Shown: positions 63,301 through 64,000 of the stretch, in pieces | Position numbering within the stretch: position 1 is the stretch's first letter | How the letters are laid out: each line of letters begins with the position of its first letter | Assembly (NCBI RefSeq): GCF_900119185.1 | Contig: NZ_FPJE01000010.1 | Span: 1 to 64,000 of the forward strand | Direction of reading: 5' to 3' | From: Sinomicrobium oceani | GTDB lineage: Bacteria > Bacteroidota > Bacteroidia > Flavobacteriales > Flavobacteriaceae | Length of the DNA: 64,000 nt | Notes under the pieces: generated by a model | The model's database searches: none | Told to the model about the DNA's origin: nothing | The model's input: only the letters and a program-made list of their open reading frames with translations | Program-made: the position numbers and the translations under genes

Positions 63301-63986
63301 GGAATACCGTTATCACAGGATACCCTACCGATTATTTATTTGCTTACCAGTGGGCAGGTCTGGACGAAAACGGCCAGTCTCAGATTTACGGAGCGGATGG
63401 CAACATTATTCCATCCACCGAGTTTTTGTCCGAATTAACCCCGGCTGACCTGAAATATATGGGGCGGACCACGCCGACCACTTATGGAGGGTTTATGAAT
63501 AGTATAAGGTATAAAAACCTGACATTAAATGTAAAGGCGACTTATGCTTTCGGACATAAATTGTTTAAAAACGATATTCAGACCTCTTTTTATCCTACCA
63601 GCGGTTATTACGAAGGATTCCTGGCATCGAGTAAAGCCCTGGTAGATCGGTGGAGAAATCCGGGAGATGAGGCTACTACGAATGTTCCGGGGGTACGATA
63701 TACCAATTCCAACAGTATTACCCGTTATATCAACTCGGACATCAATGTAATCAGCGGGGACAATATACGTCTCGATCAGGTTACGCTGAATTATAATATG
63801 CCCTCTGAAATGCTGGAGAAGCTGGGCTTTATAAGGCGGATGAATATCGGGGCTTCCGTAACCAATCTCGGACCGATATGGGTAAAAAATGATGAAGGAC
63901 TGGATCCGAATTATGTATTCCAGGGAAATTATCAGAGCCTGGCGCCACCCGTTACCTACACATTAAGTCTTAATGTATCATTCTAA
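60375..63986 (+). CDS. SusC-type TonB-dependent receptor with STN signalling domain
   Basis: This 1203-residue protein has a long N-terminal leader with the hydrophobic part ALICLCCTVAFGFTV and cleavage near TKAQN. The STN domain (about 55-122, VFSLIKDQTDYTFIYPSSMF) is followed by a carboxypeptidase-D-like domain (about 137-212) and a plug with LNEIVLVSNGYQ. SusC marks are PLIVIDGFPAMD and DAAATSIWGSRAANGVIVIETKKG. The barrel ends VTYTLSLNVSF. Ligand is unknown because the downstream genes are outside the window. Confidence 0.93.
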   Translation: MEINFTTYPLFGGKRVLLSIMRALICLCCTVAFGFTVKTTKAQNAEISVPETGNFEVEEVFSLIKDQTDYTFIYPSSMFSGAPSVALKKGKIKAYDLLNKSLGATFRYVYSNESRTIIIKENKALQRLTDMQQQQGVSGYISDEEGRPIMGVSVWVVGTGRGISSDEEGHYWIKAAPGEVLKFMYLGFRSQEIEVKDDKVINVVLKEMVSELNEIVLVSNGYQTIEKAVATGSYSSLGTEQISFNPSIDPLSRLEGMTPGLQVDPKTKQITIRSTNTFFNSQASTPLIVIDGFPAMDQSLVNTTGTSVQGIYGDTNDNVLSNFNLNDIESITVLKDAAATSIWGSRAANGVIVIETKKGRSNAKPEFSFQAITSISSPADLGDLNVMNSREYIDFEKELFDYGYFPDPYSYWRYQNQSQAVNYMFAAQRGEISGQELDQQLERLGGTSNHKQIKDNLLRSQVTQQYNMSVRGGGEKTGYYISGNYSNNQPVFQSNGSEQYGVTANFDTKLLNDRISLQTGINHTFFRDKVNNAAIQALSGGTYGLRPYDMLLDENGASIDRYLKFTPDVIDDLDARGYMPWTYNTMDELGLSYTKYNKSKTRINARLSGEITPWAELAVSGMLQRGTNDMTQYKDQDSYEMRDLINTGTTVSATNGQLVYGVPVGGRYRAGNTSNEDYTLRAQLNINKDWNRLHHINLMGGSEIRQASSSGYQVTKFGFNRDALTAVVVNPTVPYNTIYGYSTTLGINDGGVIKTRFRYLSYFGNANYSYRNTYFLSGSIRFDDSNIIGVSRRDRAIPLWSVGGKWNIKGEQFMQGWRWLSALNVRTTYGSGGSVPSSGSALTTVSIGGTDFYTGKTYGSIMSPGNQQLGWEITKTLNFGIDFGLFSSRVNVNLDIFRKWSDGILTNVDYNATYGWSSLSYNTGDLTSRGYEIGVTAYPLRGTDWTWQSNLNFSYNKNEVTDSRFPGSATNPLTGGNTVITGYPTDYLFAYQWAGLDENGQSQIYGADGNIIPSTEFLSELTPADLKYMGRTTPTTYGGFMNSIRYKNLTLNVKATYAFGHKLFKNDIQTSFYPTSGYYEGFLASSKALVDRWRNPGDEATTNVPGVRYTNSNSITRYINSDINVISGDNIRLDQVTLNYNMPSEMLEKLGFIRRMNIGASVTNLGPIWVKNDEGLDPNYVFQGNYQSLAPPVTYTLSLNVSF

Positions 63987-63997
63987 AGTTGAAGTCC

Positions 63998-64000
63998 ATG
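63998..64000 (+). CDS. Probable start codon of a SusD-like gene (cut by window end)
   Basis: The window ends in ATG, 11 bases after the SusC stop. In the alginate locus of this window the SusC-SusD gap is also 11 bases, and in the other locus it is nine. Only the start codon is visible, so this is inference from context. Confidence 0.35.

Noticed and set aside
1-64000. CRISPR arrays, rRNA, prophage or conjugation genes
   Set aside because: Looked for regular direct repeats, conserved rRNA segments and phage/transfer proteins; none were seen.

Overview
The window reads as chromosomal DNA of a marine-type member of the Bacteroidota, most likely a flavobacterium (family Flavobacteriaceae). Evidence: several SusC/SusD pairs, ECF sigma/FecR cascades, TAnnTTTG-type promoters without clear Shine-Dalgarno sequences, an ISAon1-like transposase fragment, and moderate GC content. 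Species cannot be named from sequence alone.

Layout. 1-3.6 kb: transposase fragment cut by the left edge, a tiny LuxR-type HTH protein, an unrecognised exported gene pair and an outer-membrane barrel. 3.6-7 kb: palindromic intergenic repeats, a nucleosidase, two small hypotheticals and a 2-hydroxyacid dehydrogenase. 7.3-12.4 kb: an operon of TetR regulator, ABC half-transporter, HlyD-type adaptor and TolC-type channel; the ATPase domain has lost several catalytic signatures. 13.2-17.6 kb: four same-strand oxidoreductase/exported genes (Tat-exported aldo/keto reductase, yellow/MRJP-like protein, luciferase-like monooxygenase, zinc alcohol dehydrogenase). 17.6-23.2 kb, minus strand: DhaK-DhaL kinase, an Omp85-like barrel, an Ntn amide hydrolase, thioredoxin. 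23.4-31.0 kb: ECF sigma, FecR, STN-containing SusC, SusD-like lipoprotein and a nucleotide pyrophosphatase/phosphodiesterase. 31-36 kb: DUF4833 protein, Tat-exported Gfo/Idh oxidoreductase and a GH2 glycosidase.

36.2-54.0 kb is a complete alginate utilisation locus: a GntR/FadR-type regulator behind a promoter overlapped by three TGGTnnACCA operators, then SusC, SusD, PL6 lyase, IPT-type glycan-binding protein, PL17 oligoalginate lyase, KdgF-like cupin, MFS uronate transporter, SDR reductase, KDG kinase, KDPG aldolase, PL7 lyase and an alpha/beta esterase, closed by a strong terminator. Together they would cut alginate at the cell surface, import oligomers, release unsaturated uronate, and turn it via DEH, KDG and KDPG into pyruvate and glyceraldehyde 3-phosphate.

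54-58 kb: an exported endonuclease/phosphatase-family protein, a candidate small transcript, and an operon of RtcB RNA ligase, PrfH release factor and a TPR-like protein (ribosome damage repair and rescue). 58.4-64 kb: a second ECF sigma/FecR/STN-SusC cascade, whose SusD partner probably begins at the last bases of the window.

The most unusual items are the operator/promoter array, the degenerate ABC exporter, the RtcB-PrfH-TPR operon with a small transcript just upstream, and the sigma-controlled SusCD-phosphodiesterase locus. No tRNA, rRNA or CRISPR array was seen.
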